Below are positions 9,858 through 17,053 of a stretch of DNA of 17,053 nucleotides, piece by piece. Each line of letters begins with the position of its first letter. Positions within the stretch are counted from its first letter, which is position 1. Source of the DNA: an uncultured Bacteroidales bacterium. GTDB lineage: Bacteria > Bacteroidota > Bacteroidia > Bacteroidales > Paludibacteraceae. The translations under genes were made by a program, and so were the position numbers. Below the pieces are notes generated by a model, which searched no databases, was not told where the DNA came from, and saw nothing but the letters and a program-made list of their open reading frames with translations. Location of the stretch: the NCBI GenBank assembly GCA_903912795.1, contig CAIWIS010000023.1, forward strand, positions 1-17,053, written 5' to 3'.

Positions 9858-10694
9858 ATGACAAAACAAGAATTATTTGAAAATATACAACGTAAGAAAT
9901 CATTTTTATGCGTTGGTTTAGATACAGATGCAACTAAAATTCCAGAATTTTTATTTGACACATCGGATGATCCAATCTTTACTTTTAATAAAGCCATTAT
10001 TGATGCTACTGCCGATCTTTGTGTGGCCTACAAACCAAATTTGGCATTCTACGAAAGCTTAGGAATACAAGGTTGGGATGTGTTTGAACGTACTGTAGAT
10101 TATATCCGAACTAATTATCCCGATCAGTTTATAATAGCCGATGCCAAACGCGGCGATATTGGTAATACTTCGGCTATGTATGCTCGTACATTTTTTGGAA
10201 ATATGGATGTTGATTCGGTAACAGTTGCTCCTTATATGGGCGAGGATTCAGTTACGCCTTTTCTGACATACGAGGGGAAATGGGTTACATTATTGGCGTT
10301 GACTTCGAATAAAGGTGCATTCGATTTTCAGTTTATGCGCGATGCCGAAACAGGAGAACGATTGTTTGAGAAAGTGCTGAAAACTTCGTTAAATTGGGGT
10401 ACAGAAGATACGATGATGTATGTAGTAGGTGCAACTAAAGCTGAAATGTTGACGGATGTACGTGCAATTATTCCGAATCACTTTCTGTTAGTGCCTGGTG
10501 TAGGTGCTCAAGGTGGAAGTTTGGAAGAAGTTTGTAAATATGGTTTGAATGAAAGCTGTGGTTTGTTGGTAAATTCATCACGACAGATTATTTATGCCTC
10601 TTCAGAGGCTGACTATGCTGAAGCTGCTCGTCGTGAAGCGATTGCTGTTCAAACAGAAATGGAATTTATTTTAAAGCAAAATGAATTAATTTAA
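9858..10694 (+). CDS. pyrF: orotidine-5'-phosphate decarboxylase
   Basis: The enzyme makes UMP from orotidine-5'-phosphate, the last step of de novo pyrimidine synthesis. The 278-residue product is of the longer, type 2 form. The catalytic signature DAKRGD at 95-100 (in IIADAKRGDIGNTSAMYA) supplies the essential lysine and aspartates. FLCVGLDTD (16-24) and AYKPNLAFYE (57-66) are the expected substrate-side strands, and LLVPGVGAQGG near residue 210 is the phosphate-binding end of the barrel. It sits 33 nt after prfA on the same strand and should be cotranscribed. From memory, a prfA-pyrF pair recurs in Bacteroidota. The unit ends in the hairpin at 10728-10766. Confidence 0.96.
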   Translation: MTKQELFENIQRKKSFLCVGLDTDATKIPEFLFDTSDDPIFTFNKAIIDATADLCVAYKPNLAFYESLGIQGWDVFERTVDYIRTNYPDQFIIADAKRGDIGNTSAMYARTFFGNMDVDSVTVAPYMGEDSVTPFLTYEGKWVTLLALTSNKGAFDFQFMRDAETGERLFEKVLKTSLNWGTEDTMMYVVGATKAEMLTDVRAIIPNHFLLVPGVGAQGGSLEEVCKYGLNESCGLLVNSSRQIIYASSEADYAEAARREAIAVQTEMEFILKQNELI

Positions 10695-10727
10695 TATCGA
10701 GTTTTAGAGTATGCGTTTAGCGTATTA

Positions 10728-10766
10728 AAAAATGCGAATCGGAAATGTATTCCGATTCGCATTTTT
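10728..10766. terminator. two-way terminator between pyrF and the MFS gene
   Basis: A perfect 17-bp stem pairs 10728-10744 (starting AAAAATGCG) with 10750-10766, loop ATGTA. It has A-rich and T-rich ends on the two sides, so it can stop transcription from both converging units (pyrF forward, MFS gene reverse). Confidence 0.92.
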
Positions 10767-10792
10767 AATTTAACTGATATATACTTTGAAAA

Positions 10793-12226
10793 TTAATCCA
10801 TTACAATTTGTTTGTATTTAGGAACAAGCGTTTTCATTACTATCCACCCAATAAGATAGGCTACGGCACAAAATGCGAATACTATGGTGTATCCTGGTGT
10901 TTTGCTTCCCCATTCAGCTAAGCTATAATCGAAAAGTAAGCCACTACCTTTGTTGATAAAAAATGAACCAATACCACCAGCCATTCCACCTATACCAACT
11001 ATGGTTGCAACTGCCGATTTAGGGAACATATCTCCTACGGTTGTAAATATGTTGGCTGACCATGCCTGGTGAGCTGAGCCTCCAATTCCAATTAACAGTA
11101 CTGGTACCCAAAATGCATAATTTCCAAGTGCTTCAATATGACCAAATGGTTGTGCTAATAATACTAACAGTGGAAAAAATGCAATAATCAACATCGAACG
11201 CATACGTCCGGCATATGGATTCATTCCTTTGTTAATAAAGTAAGTTGGGAATTTCCCGCCAAATACAGAACCAAAAACTGTGATGGTATAAAGTAAACCT
11301 ATTGGGAATGCAATCTGATCGGGTAACATCCCATATTCAGCTTTTAAGTATGCTGGTGTCCAAAATAGGAAAAACCACCAAACACCATCGGTCATAAATT
11401 TGCCAAACGCAAATGCCCATGTTTGTTTAAACTTAAAGGCTTGTTTATATGTCATTTTCTCAACTTTTACCAACTCGTCAACAGCTACTTTGTCAACTGC
11501 ATCATCTTGGTTAATGTAAGCTCTTTCAGCATCATTCACTTTCGGGTTCGATTCAATTGGTTTATAAAGAATTAACCATGCGGCTAACCAAAGAAATCCA
11601 ACAGCACCGATCACCAAAAATGCAGTTTCCCAGCCCCATGCTTTAGCCATAAAAGGTACAGTAAGCGGAGCTAAGATAGCACCTACATTAGCTCCCGAGT
11701 TAAATAAGCCTGTTGCAAAAGCTCGGTCGCGTTTGGGGAAGTATTCGGCAGTAGCTTTTATGGCTGCCGGGAAGTTAGCCGACTCACCAAATGCTAATAA
11801 AATACGTGCAATTACAAACATTACAACACTAACCATCGAAATTGTTGCTACAATGGGTCCAGTTGCATCAGTAAGTCCTTTAGCATCAGGAATTCCAGTC
11901 CACCACTCAGTAGCTAATCCACAAGTAGCATGTAGCATAGCTGCTAACGACCAAAATGCAATTGCCCAAGCATACCCTTTTTTAGTGCCAAGTTTGTCGA
12001 TAAATCGGCCTGCAAATAACATTGAAATAGCATAAGCCAATGAAAATATAGCCGTAATTGTACCATAATCACTATCAGTCCAGTGAAACTCTTCTGCTAA
12101 AATTGGCTGAAGAAGTGACATTACCTGACGGTCGAGATAATTGATAGTTGTAGCCAAAAACAACAGAGAACAAATCGTCCATCTGTATTTTGTCATTTTG
12201 TCATTGATAGTTTCAAATGTACTCAT
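10793..12226 (-). CDS. MFS transporter, hexuronate (ExuT-like) type
   Basis: This 477-residue protein belongs to the anion:cation symporter branch of the major facilitator superfamily, which includes hexuronate transporter ExuT. About 12 membrane segments are visible. Family marks are NYLDRQ at 29-34 at the end of segment 1, the loop motif GRFIDKLGTKKG at 73-84, and the segment-4/5 block RILLAFGESANFPAAIKATAEYFPKRDRAFATG. A longer loop at about 105-125 (WWTGIPDAKGLTDATGP) separates segments 3 and 4. Uptake of glucuronate or galacturonate is inferred from the neighbours eda, kdgK and uxaC; the substrate cannot be fixed from sequence alone. It lies 94 nt after eda with no clear promoter between and is probably the last gene of the kdgK operon. 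The other possible start is the methionine at residue 11. Confidence 0.88.
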   Translation of the reverse strand: MSTFETINDKMTKYRWTICSLLFLATTINYLDRQVMSLLQPILAEEFHWTDSDYGTITAIFSLAYAISMLFAGRFIDKLGTKKGYAWAIAFWSLAAMLHATCGLATEWWTGIPDAKGLTDATGPIVATISMVSVVMFVIARILLAFGESANFPAAIKATAEYFPKRDRAFATGLFNSGANVGAILAPLTVPFMAKAWGWETAFLVIGAVGFLWLAAWLILYKPIESNPKVNDAERAYINQDDAVDKVAVDELVKVEKMTYKQAFKFKQTWAFAFGKFMTDGVWWFFLFWTPAYLKAEYGMLPDQIAFPIGLLYTITVFGSVFGGKFPTYFINKGMNPYAGRMRSMLIIAFFPLLVLLAQPFGHIEALGNYAFWVPVLLIGIGGSAHQAWSANIFTTVGDMFPKSAVATIVGIGGMAGGIGSFFINKGSGLLFDYSLAEWGSKTPGYTIVFAFCAVAYLIGWIVMKTLVPKYKQIVMD

Positions 12227-12235
12227 TTTTTTAAA

Positions 12236-12263
12236 GTTAGAAATTAGAAGTTAGAAGTTAAAC
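12236..12263. repeat. period-7 repeat in front of the MFS gene
   Basis: GTTAGAA, ATTAGAA, GTTAGAA and GTTAAAC run in tandem, ending 9 nt from the start codon of the reverse-strand MFS gene, so they lie in its leader. They are of the same seven-base class as the repeats flanking the 23S gene. An effect of copy number on translation is conceivable but not shown. Confidence 0.65.
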
Positions 12264-12320
12264 AATTGGAAATTAAATAAATAGAAATTTGAATTCAGAT
12301 TGAATTTTCAAATTATCTTG

Positions 12321-12983
12321 TTATCTTACTTTTTGAATAATTGCAAGAGCATCAGCACAAAGTTTGGAAATTCCAGCCCAGTCGCCTGCTTTCATCATGT
12401 CCGCAGGGAAAAGATTAGAACCCATACCTACACAAGTTACGCCCGCATCGAACCACGTTTTGAGGTTGGTTTCTTCAGGTTTTACACCTCCTGTTACCAT
12501 AAGATTTGACCATGGCATTGGCACTTTAAGTCCTTTTACAAAATTAGCTCCAAGTACATCGCCTGGAAAAACTTTACATATATCGCAGCCAGCTTCCTGA
12601 GCATAACCAACTTCGGTTACAGTTGCGCAACCCGGAGCATAAGGCACTAATCGGCGATTAGCAACTTTGGCTACATCTGGGTTAAATAGTGGGCCTACAA
12701 TAAAGTTAGCACCCAACTGTATGTAAAGGGCAGTTGTGGGAGCATCAACTATGGAGCCAATGCCCATTATCATTTCGGGACATTCTTTGGCTGCGTATTT
12801 TACCAATTCGCCAAAAATTTCGTGAGCAAAATCACCACGATTGGTAAATTCGAAAACTCGTACACCACCTTCGTAACAAGCTTTTACTACTTGTTTGGAT
12901 GTTTCTAAGTCGCTATTATAAAAAACAGGTACCATGCCTGTAGCTTTCATTGCTGAAAGAACTTGTATTTTTGAAAATTTCAT
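12321..12983 (-). CDS. eda: KDPG/KHG aldolase
   Basis: The enzyme cleaves 2-keto-3-deoxy-6-phosphogluconate to pyruvate and glyceraldehyde-3-phosphate, the final step of hexuronate breakdown (and of the Entner-Doudoroff route); many members also act on 4-hydroxy-2-oxoglutarate. The 220-residue product has the class I aldolase barrel with the Schiff-base lysine at 137 in CDICKVFPGD, the catalytic glutamate at 45 in VFEFTNRG, and the phosphate/carboxylate segments GIGSIVD and PGCATVTE. Length is normal. It lies between kdgK (upstream, 125 nt with a palindromic element) and the MFS gene (downstream, 94 nt). No promoter of the TAnnTTTG type is seen in the 125 nt, so it is probably read from the kdgK promoter. 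Confidence 0.95.
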   Translation of the reverse strand: MKFSKIQVLSAMKATGMVPVFYNSDLETSKQVVKACYEGGVRVFEFTNRGDFAHEIFGELVKYAAKECPEMIMGIGSIVDAPTTALYIQLGANFIVGPLFNPDVAKVANRRLVPYAPGCATVTEVGYAQEAGCDICKVFPGDVLGANFVKGLKVPMPWSNLMVTGGVKPEETNLKTWFDAGVTCVGMGSNLFPADMMKAGDWAGISKLCADALAIIQKVR

Positions 12984-12992
12984 TGATATATT

Positions 12993-13110
12993 GGCCTCCC
13001 CCCGACCCCTCCAAAGGAGGGGAGAAAGAATTTGGCATGTTTTAGTTATTTGAATATTATTTTAAATTAAACATCTTAAAGTCTCCCCTTCGGGGAGATT
13101 TAGAGGGGCT
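12993..13110. repeat. paired inverted palindromes between kdgK and eda
   Basis: Two GC-rich hairpins lie about 60 nt apart in AT-rich DNA: CCCCTCC-AAA-GGAGGGG (13006-13022) and TCTCCCC-TTC-GGGGAGA (13082-13098). Each has a C-rich outer flank, GGCCTCCCCCC at 12993 and GAGGGGCT ending at 13110, so the second half looks like an inverted, diverged copy of the first. Two inverted REP-like units with a spacer is the layout of REPIN or miniature transposon elements. The right edge touches the kdgK stop codon (13109-13111). It could weaken readthrough into eda or stabilise the upstream RNA. Confidence 0.65.
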
Positions 13111-14134
13111 ATCTTTGTACCCGACCACTAGCATCGCCGCCAACCAATGCTTCGACTTCTTCAACCGAAACGAGGTTAAAGTCACCATTTACAGTATGTT
13201 TTAAAGCTGAAGCTGCAACTGCAAATTCCAATGCTTCACCTTGATTTGGTTTAGTCAATAAGCCGTGAATCACACCACCCGAGAATGAATCGCCACCACC
13301 TACACGGTCGATAATTGGATTTATATCATAACGTTTTGATGTGTAAAACTCATTACCATCGTAAATCATTGCTTTCCAACCATTATGACTTGCCGAGAAA
13401 GATTCGCGAAGTGTTGAAATTACATATTTGAAATCGAATTCTTTAGCCATTTGCATAAAAATACCTTTGTAACCTTCGGCATCGGTATGTCCGCCTTCAA
13501 CATCCGAATCGGGTTTAAATCCTAAGCAAAGCTCTGCATCTTCTTCGTTGCCAATACAAACATCAACATATTGCATAAGCGGACGCATTATAGATTGTGC
13601 TTTTTGTTTTGTCCAAAGTTTTTTACGGAAATTTAAATCTACCGAAACGGTAACACCATGACGTTTAGCTGCTTCGCATGCTAATTTTGTGAGTTCAGCT
13701 GCTGAATCCGAAATAGCTGGTGTAATGCCCGACCAGTGAAACCAATCTGCACCTTGCATAATGGCATCGAAATCGAAATCGGATATTTTAGCTTCGGCGA
13801 TGGCTGAATGGGCACGATCGTAAATTACCTTACTTGGACGCATCGAAGCACCTGTTTCGAGGTAATAAATACCTACACGGTCGCCTCCACGAGTTATAAA
13901 ATCGGTTTTTACACCAAATTTACGCAATGCATTTACTGCAGATTGCCCAATTTCATGTGCTGGCAATTTTGTTACAAAATAGGCGTCATGTCCGTAATTA
14001 GCACAACTAACAGCTACGTTTGCTTCGCCGCCGCCATACACTACATCAAAAACATCTGATTGTACAAAGCGTGTACAACCTGGGGTTGATAAACGGAGCA
14101 TAATTTCTCCTAATGTTACAATTTTCTTACTCAT
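13109..14134 (-). CDS. kdgK: 2-keto-3-deoxygluconate kinase
   Basis: This is a PfkB-family sugar kinase that phosphorylates 2-keto-3-deoxygluconate to KDPG with ATP, the step before Eda. The 341 residues carry the N-terminal glycine motif YGGGEANVA (33-41), the central VDLNFRKKLW region (165-174, substrate contacts), and the C-terminal PfkB signature DRVGGGDSFSGG (276-287) with catalytic base Asp282 in the GGGD. The C-terminus (GDASGRVQR) looks complete although a palindromic element begins right at the stop codon. The start ATG at 14134 lies about 45 nt after the predicted transcription start. The promoter at 14187-14217 with an overlapping palindrome suggests substrate-controlled expression of kdgK-eda-MFS. 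The neighbour uxaC supports the hexuronate role over other PfkB sugars. Confidence 0.94.
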   Translation of the reverse strand: MSKKIVTLGEIMLRLSTPGCTRFVQSDVFDVVYGGGEANVAVSCANYGHDAYFVTKLPAHEIGQSAVNALRKFGVKTDFITRGGDRVGIYYLETGASMRPSKVIYDRAHSAIAEAKISDFDFDAIMQGADWFHWSGITPAISDSAAELTKLACEAAKRHGVTVSVDLNFRKKLWTKQKAQSIMRPLMQYVDVCIGNEEDAELCLGFKPDSDVEGGHTDAEGYKGIFMQMAKEFDFKYVISTLRESFSASHNGWKAMIYDGNEFYTSKRYDINPIIDRVGGGDSFSGGVIHGLLTKPNQGEALEFAVAASALKHTVNGDFNLVSVEEVEALVGGDASGRVQR

Positions 14135-14177
14135 TGTTTTTTTTGAAAATAATTTAAATATTTTAGTCTACTTTTGA

Positions 14178-14189
14178 TTGGTCGACCAA
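14178..14189. promoter_or_regulatory. operator-like palindrome before kdgK (UxuR/ExuR-like)
   Basis: TTGGTCGACCAA is a perfect 12-bp palindrome that overlaps the -7 element of the kdgK promoter by three bases and covers the region of the transcription start. TTGGTnnACCAA is the core of UxuR/ExuR sites (GntR family) in enteric bacteria, which control the same pathway. Binding here would block transcription. The regulator gene is not in the window. Confidence 0.6.
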
Positions 14190-14217
14190 AGATACTTCGT
14201 TTTTTTTAGCTCTCAAA
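14187..14217 (-). promoter_or_regulatory. Bacteroidota-type promoter for kdgK-eda-MFS
   Basis: On the minus strand, TTTG (14217-14214), a 19-bp spacer and TATCTTTG (14194-14187) match the -33/-7 consensus exactly. Transcription should begin near 14180. A short inverted repeat TCAAAA-GTA-TTTTGA (14213-14227) sits over the -33 element. Confidence 0.82.
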
Positions 14218-14284
14218 AGTATTTTGAAAAATTTAATTGATTTTGAAGTTTTATGCAGAAATATGCATAAAAACAGTATTTATA

Positions 14285-15691
14285 TTAAAAATTAAAGTAT
14301 TTCTTAGCGTTATAATAGCTGATATTTTCCACCATTTGACCAATAAACTCCATCTCTTGATGTGGTAATAAACCTGTTTCAACATCATTGCCGATAAGAT
14401 TACATAATGTACGACGGAAGTATTCGTGACGAGGGTAGGAGAGGAAGCTGCGCGAATCGGTGAGCATACCCACAAAACGGCTGAGTAAACCAAGCACCGA
14501 TAGCGAATTCATTTGTTTTTCCATTCCGTCCTTTTGATCCAAAAACCACCAGCCCGATCCAAATTGAATTTTTCCGGCTACAGATCCGTCCTGAAAGTTT
14601 CCAATCATAGTAGCAATCATTTCATTATCAGAAGGATTAATATTATAGAGAATTGTTTTAGCCAATTTATCTTGTGAATCCAAACGGTTCAAAAACTTAG
14701 ACAAGGCTTTAGCGGTGCTAAATGTTCCAATTGAATCGAAGCCGGTGTCGGCACCTAACTTATTGAATAGTCGTGTATTATTGTTGCGTATTACGCCAAA
14801 GTGGAATTGTTGTGTCCAGCCTTTTTCCCAATCCATTTCGGCAAAAATAACCATCATAGCCGATTTGAATTTTAATATTTCGCTATGAGACAATTCTTTT
14901 CCACCATATACTTTATTGAAAATGGCTTTAATTTCGGCTTCGGTGTAATCTTCGGCATAAAATTCTTCAATTCCATGGTCGGATAGTTTACAGCCTTGAT
15001 CATTGAAGAAGTCTTGGCGCTTGCGAAGTGCCAAAATCATATCGTCGAAGGTGGATATTGTAATTTCGGATATTTTCGAAAGTTGTTCTACATAATTTTT
15101 AAAATTTTCGGGCACTTCCACAGCCATGGCTTTATCTGGTCGCCATGTAGGTAGCATTTTTATTTCAAAACCATCTTCACGTGTTTTAATATGATGTTCG
15201 AGTGTGTCAATTGGATCATCGGTAGTACAAACAGCCTCCACGTTGTAATGACGCATAAGGTTACGAGCCGAAAACGCTGGAGTTTGTAATTTGGCAGTAC
15301 ATTCATCGTAAATTTCGCGAGCTGTTTTTGGAGAAAGGAGTTTCTCGATACCAAATGCTGTTTTAAGTTCCAAATGTGTCCAGTGGTATAGAGGATTACG
15401 CATGGTATGCGGAACAGTTTCGGCCCATTTCTCAAATTTTTCCCAATCAGAAGTGTCTTTTCCGGTAATGAAATTTTCGGTCACTCCATTTGTACGCATA
15501 GCACGCCATTTGTAATGGTCACCACCCAGCCACGCTTCGGTAAGATTTTTGAATTGATGGTCGTTGGCCACCATGGATGGAACTAAATGACAGTGATAGT
15601 CGATGATTGATTGTGGAGCCGCATGATTGTGATACAGTTTTTGTGCCGTTTCGGTTTGCAGCAAGAAATTTTCGTCCAAAAAGTTTTTCAT
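14285..15691 (-). CDS. uxaC: uronate isomerase (glucuronate/galacturonate isomerase)
   Basis: UxaC, an amidohydrolase-fold enzyme in the cytoplasm, converts D-glucuronate to fructuronate and D-galacturonate to tagaturonate, the entry step of hexuronate catabolism. The 468 residues are the usual length. The metal-site histidines are His33 and His35 in IIDYHCHLVP. Other family blocks are VCTTDDPID (154-162), HFGVIRNNNTRLF (297-309), QFGSGWWF (376-383) and TDSRSFLSYPRHEYFRR (411-427). The start ATG at 15691 lies about 150 nt after the predicted transcription start, a long leader that contains an imperfect hairpin. kdgK follows after 150 nt but has its own promoter. The fructuronate/tagaturonate reductase and the dehydratase of the pathway are absent from the window. 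Confidence 0.96.
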   Translation of the reverse strand: MKNFLDENFLLQTETAQKLYHNHAAPQSIIDYHCHLVPSMVANDHQFKNLTEAWLGGDHYKWRAMRTNGVTENFITGKDTSDWEKFEKWAETVPHTMRNPLYHWTHLELKTAFGIEKLLSPKTAREIYDECTAKLQTPAFSARNLMRHYNVEAVCTTDDPIDTLEHHIKTREDGFEIKMLPTWRPDKAMAVEVPENFKNYVEQLSKISEITISTFDDMILALRKRQDFFNDQGCKLSDHGIEEFYAEDYTEAEIKAIFNKVYGGKELSHSEILKFKSAMMVIFAEMDWEKGWTQQFHFGVIRNNNTRLFNKLGADTGFDSIGTFSTAKALSKFLNRLDSQDKLAKTILYNINPSDNEMIATMIGNFQDGSVAGKIQFGSGWWFLDQKDGMEKQMNSLSVLGLLSRFVGMLTDSRSFLSYPRHEYFRRTLCNLIGNDVETGLLPHQEMEFIGQMVENISYYNAKKYFNF

Positions 15692-15796
15692 ATTTGTATC
15701 TTATTTTATTGTCAATTTCAAAGCTTTTTAGCTTTTTAAAAAAAAAATACGCTAAAATCTAATAATTTGCATGATTATAACTGTAAATTATTTAAT

Positions 15797-15835
15797 ATCA
15801 GCATTATGTGTAGTTTTTACATGAAGTTTGCTGAT
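15797..15835 (-). promoter_or_regulatory. imperfect hairpin at the start of the uxaC leader
   Basis: ATCAGCA (15797-15803) and TGCTGAT (15829-15835) form a 7-bp outer stem with a second 4-bp stem inside (ATGT/ACAT). It would be near the 5' end of the uxaC mRNA. It could protect the RNA or be part of a control site; no known riboswitch is recognised. Confidence 0.35.
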
Positions 15836-15839
15836 TACC

Positions 15840-15851
15840 GTGTGCGCACAC
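15840..15851. promoter_or_regulatory. operator-like palindrome before uxaC
   Basis: GTGTGCGCACAC is a perfect 12-bp palindrome with a central CG, touching the last base of the -7 element and lying over the expected transcription start. An even palindrome with central CG is typical of LacI-family operators. Its bases differ from the kdgK operator, so a second regulator is implied. Function is inferred from position and symmetry. Confidence 0.55.
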
Positions 15852-15881
15852 AAAAGTAATACAATTTATTTTATAACCAAA
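15851..15881 (-). promoter_or_regulatory. Bacteroidota-type promoter for uxaC
   Basis: On the minus strand, TTTG (15881-15878), a 19-bp spacer and TACTTTTG (15858-15851) match the -33/-7 consensus. Transcription should start near 15844. Confidence 0.82.
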
Positions 15882-15951
15882 ACATCGTTCAAAAAAAATA
15901 ATTTTTAACTTTGCGTTAATTTGCGTCATCTGCGTTCAAAAATAAACAAAG

Positions 15952-15990
15952 AAAGGACTAAATCCGGAAGTATTCCGAACTTAGTCCTTT
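15952..15990 (-). terminator. metK terminator
   Basis: An 18-bp stem (15952-15969 with 15973-15990, two G-T pairs in the metK-strand RNA, loop of 3 nt) is followed on the minus strand by a T-rich stretch (TTTGTTTATTTTT). It separates metK from uxaC. Confidence 0.85.
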
Positions 15991-16029
15991 TAAGTTTTTT
16001 TGAACCCTAAAGTTTAACCGAAAGAATTT

Positions 16030-17053
16030 CTAAATTGAAAATTCAGCACGAATAGCATCGGCCATATCTGTTTTTTCCCAAGTAAAAAGCTCTACTGTTT
16101 GCGAAATTACATTGCCATTGCCATCTTTAAAACTTTTTTCTTTTAATTGTGGAGTACGACCAACATGACCATACGAAGCTGTTTCCTCATAAATTGGGAA
16201 ACGAAGTTTTAATCGTTCTTCAATAGCTTTTGGACGCATGTCAAATAACTTTTCAATTTTTACAGCTATTTCACCATCACTGAGTGCTACCTGAGCAGTA
16301 TTGTATGTGTTTACGTACAAATTCATTGGTTTTGCCACACCAATAGCATAAGCTACTTGTACCAAAACTTCGTTGGCTAAACCTGCCGCTACAATGTTTT
16401 TGGCAATATGACGAGCAGCATAAGCAGCCGAACGGTCAACTTTCGAAGGGTCTTTGCCTGAAAATGCACCACCACCGTGTGCTCCTTTTCCTCCATAAGT
16501 ATCAACAATAATTTTACGGCCAGTAAGACCTGTGTCGCCATGTGGTCCACCTATCACAAATTTTCCAGTTGGGTTTACGTGTAAAATATAGTCGTTTGTA
16601 AACAACTGAGCAAATTGCACATCCAAAGCTTTTACGCGTGGAATTAATATGTCTTTTACATCCTGACGGATTTTGGCCAACATTTCTTCGTCGGCAATTT
16701 CTTGCGTTTTCGATTCGCTGGGTTGTACAAAATCATCGTGTTGGGTTGAAACTACAATCGTATTCACCTTTACAGGCTGATTGTTATCATCATATTCAAT
16801 AGTTACTTGCGATTTTGAATCGGGGCGAAGATAAGTCATTACTTTTCCTTCGCGACGAATAGCCGCCAACTCTTCAACCAAGGCATGTGATAAATCCAAT
16901 GCTATTGGCATAAGATTTTTTGTTTCGTTAGTGGCATAACCAAACATCATACCTTGGTCGCCAGCACCTTGATTCATAGGGTCTTCGCGTTCTACGCCAC
17001 GGTTTATGTCGCCTGATTGCTCATGTAGTGCCGAAAAAACACCGCATGAATTA
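16030..17053 (-). CDS. metK: S-adenosylmethionine synthase (partial, N-terminus outside the window)
   Basis: MetK makes S-adenosylmethionine from methionine and ATP. The frame runs open through the right edge of the window, so the visible 341 or so residues lack the N-terminal start. The methionine at 16977 is internal: codons from 16978 to the edge continue the protein with HEQSGDINRG just before DPMNQGAGDQGMMFGYATNET, the hallmark MetK block. Further on are GGPHGDTGLTGRKIIVDTYGG, the ATP/metal region, and GGGAFSGKDPSKVDRSAAYAAR, the P-loop-like motif with catalytic lysine. The C-terminus (MADAIRAEFSI) is normal. It is upstream of uxaC but separated by a terminator and appears unrelated to the uronate genes. 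Confidence 0.97.
   Translation of the reverse strand, partial: NSCGVFSALHEQSGDINRGVEREDPMNQGAGDQGMMFGYATNETKNLMPIALDLSHALVEELAAIRREGKVMTYLRPDSKSQVTIEYDDNNQPVKVNTIVVSTQHDDFVQPSESKTQEIADEEMLAKIRQDVKDILIPRVKALDVQFAQLFTNDYILHVNPTGKFVIGGPHGDTGLTGRKIIVDTYGGKGAHGGGAFSGKDPSKVDRSAAYAARHIAKNIVAAGLANEVLVQVAYAIGVAKPMNLYVNTYNTAQVALSDGEIAVKIEKLFDMRPKAIEERLKLRFPIYEETASYGHVGRTPQLKEKSFKDGNGNVISQTVELFTWEKTDMADAIRAEFSI

Larger units (their letters stand above)
15692..16029. other. metK-uxaC intergenic region
   Basis: No gene is seen in these 338 nt. In the direction of transcription it holds the metK terminator (15952-15990), the uxaC promoter (15851-15881), the palindrome (15840-15851), a leader hairpin (15797-15835) and about 100 nt of AT-rich leader with a run of ten A near 15738-15747. 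TGCGT occurs three times at 15912-15935. Confidence 0.75.

Noticed and set aside
11733..12035. Forward open frame inside the MFS gene
   Set aside because: It is the antisense shadow of a well-supported transporter gene.
14249..14272. Hairpin TTTTATGCA/TGCATAAAA as a uxaC terminator
   Set aside because: On the uxaC strand no T run follows the stem, so I do not call a terminator; it may be chance in AT-rich DNA.
15906..15913. TAACTTTG on the plus strand as a promoter -7 element
   Set aside because: No TTTG at 19 bp upstream and no forward gene downstream.

Overview
The window looks like chromosomal DNA from a low-GC member of the Bacteroidota, most likely order Bacteroidales. The evidence is a 5S and 23S rRNA of Bacteroides type, tRNA-Ile(GAT) and tRNA-Ala(TGC) in the rRNA spacer, tRNA genes without encoded CCA, little sign of Shine-Dalgarno sites, and at least three promoters of the Bacteroidota form TTTG-N19-TAnnTTTG. 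The placement comes from reading motifs, not from a database search.

Layout. Positions 1-3673 are the distal part of an rRNA operon: tRNA-Ile, tRNA-Ala, an AT-rich spacer with a boxA-like site and processing stem, the complete 23S rRNA, 5S rRNA and a strong terminator (the 16S gene lies before the window). A fresh promoter at 3734-3764 then starts a forward cell-division operon, ftsQ-ftsA-ftsZ plus a YqeY-like gene, closed by a terminator at 7824-7854. A short unit follows with its own promoter: an unrecognised exported protein (7922-8557), then prfA (release factor 1) and pyrF (orotidine-5'-phosphate decarboxylase), ending in a two-way terminator at 10728-10766.

From 10793 to the end everything is on the minus strand. 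Reading in the direction of transcription: the end of metK, a terminator, uxaC (uronate isomerase), then kdgK, eda and a hexuronate-type MFS transporter. This is a hexuronate catabolism locus: uptake, isomerisation of glucuronate/galacturonate, then phosphorylation of 2-keto-3-deoxygluconate and its cleavage to pyruvate and glyceraldehyde-3-phosphate. The reductase and dehydratase steps that link UxaC to KdgK are not in the window. uxaC and kdgK each have a well-formed promoter with a different 12-bp perfect palindrome at the -7/start region; the kdgK one (TTGGTCGACCAA) resembles UxuR/ExuR-type GntR operators.

Most genes are ordinary housekeeping genes and I see no clearly new defence or mobile system. 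The points most worth a second look are the break of the division cluster directly behind an rRNA operon, the paired operators in the uronate locus, the small palindromic elements between kdgK and eda and before prfA, the period-7 repeats on both sides of the 23S gene, and the unrecognised exported protein.
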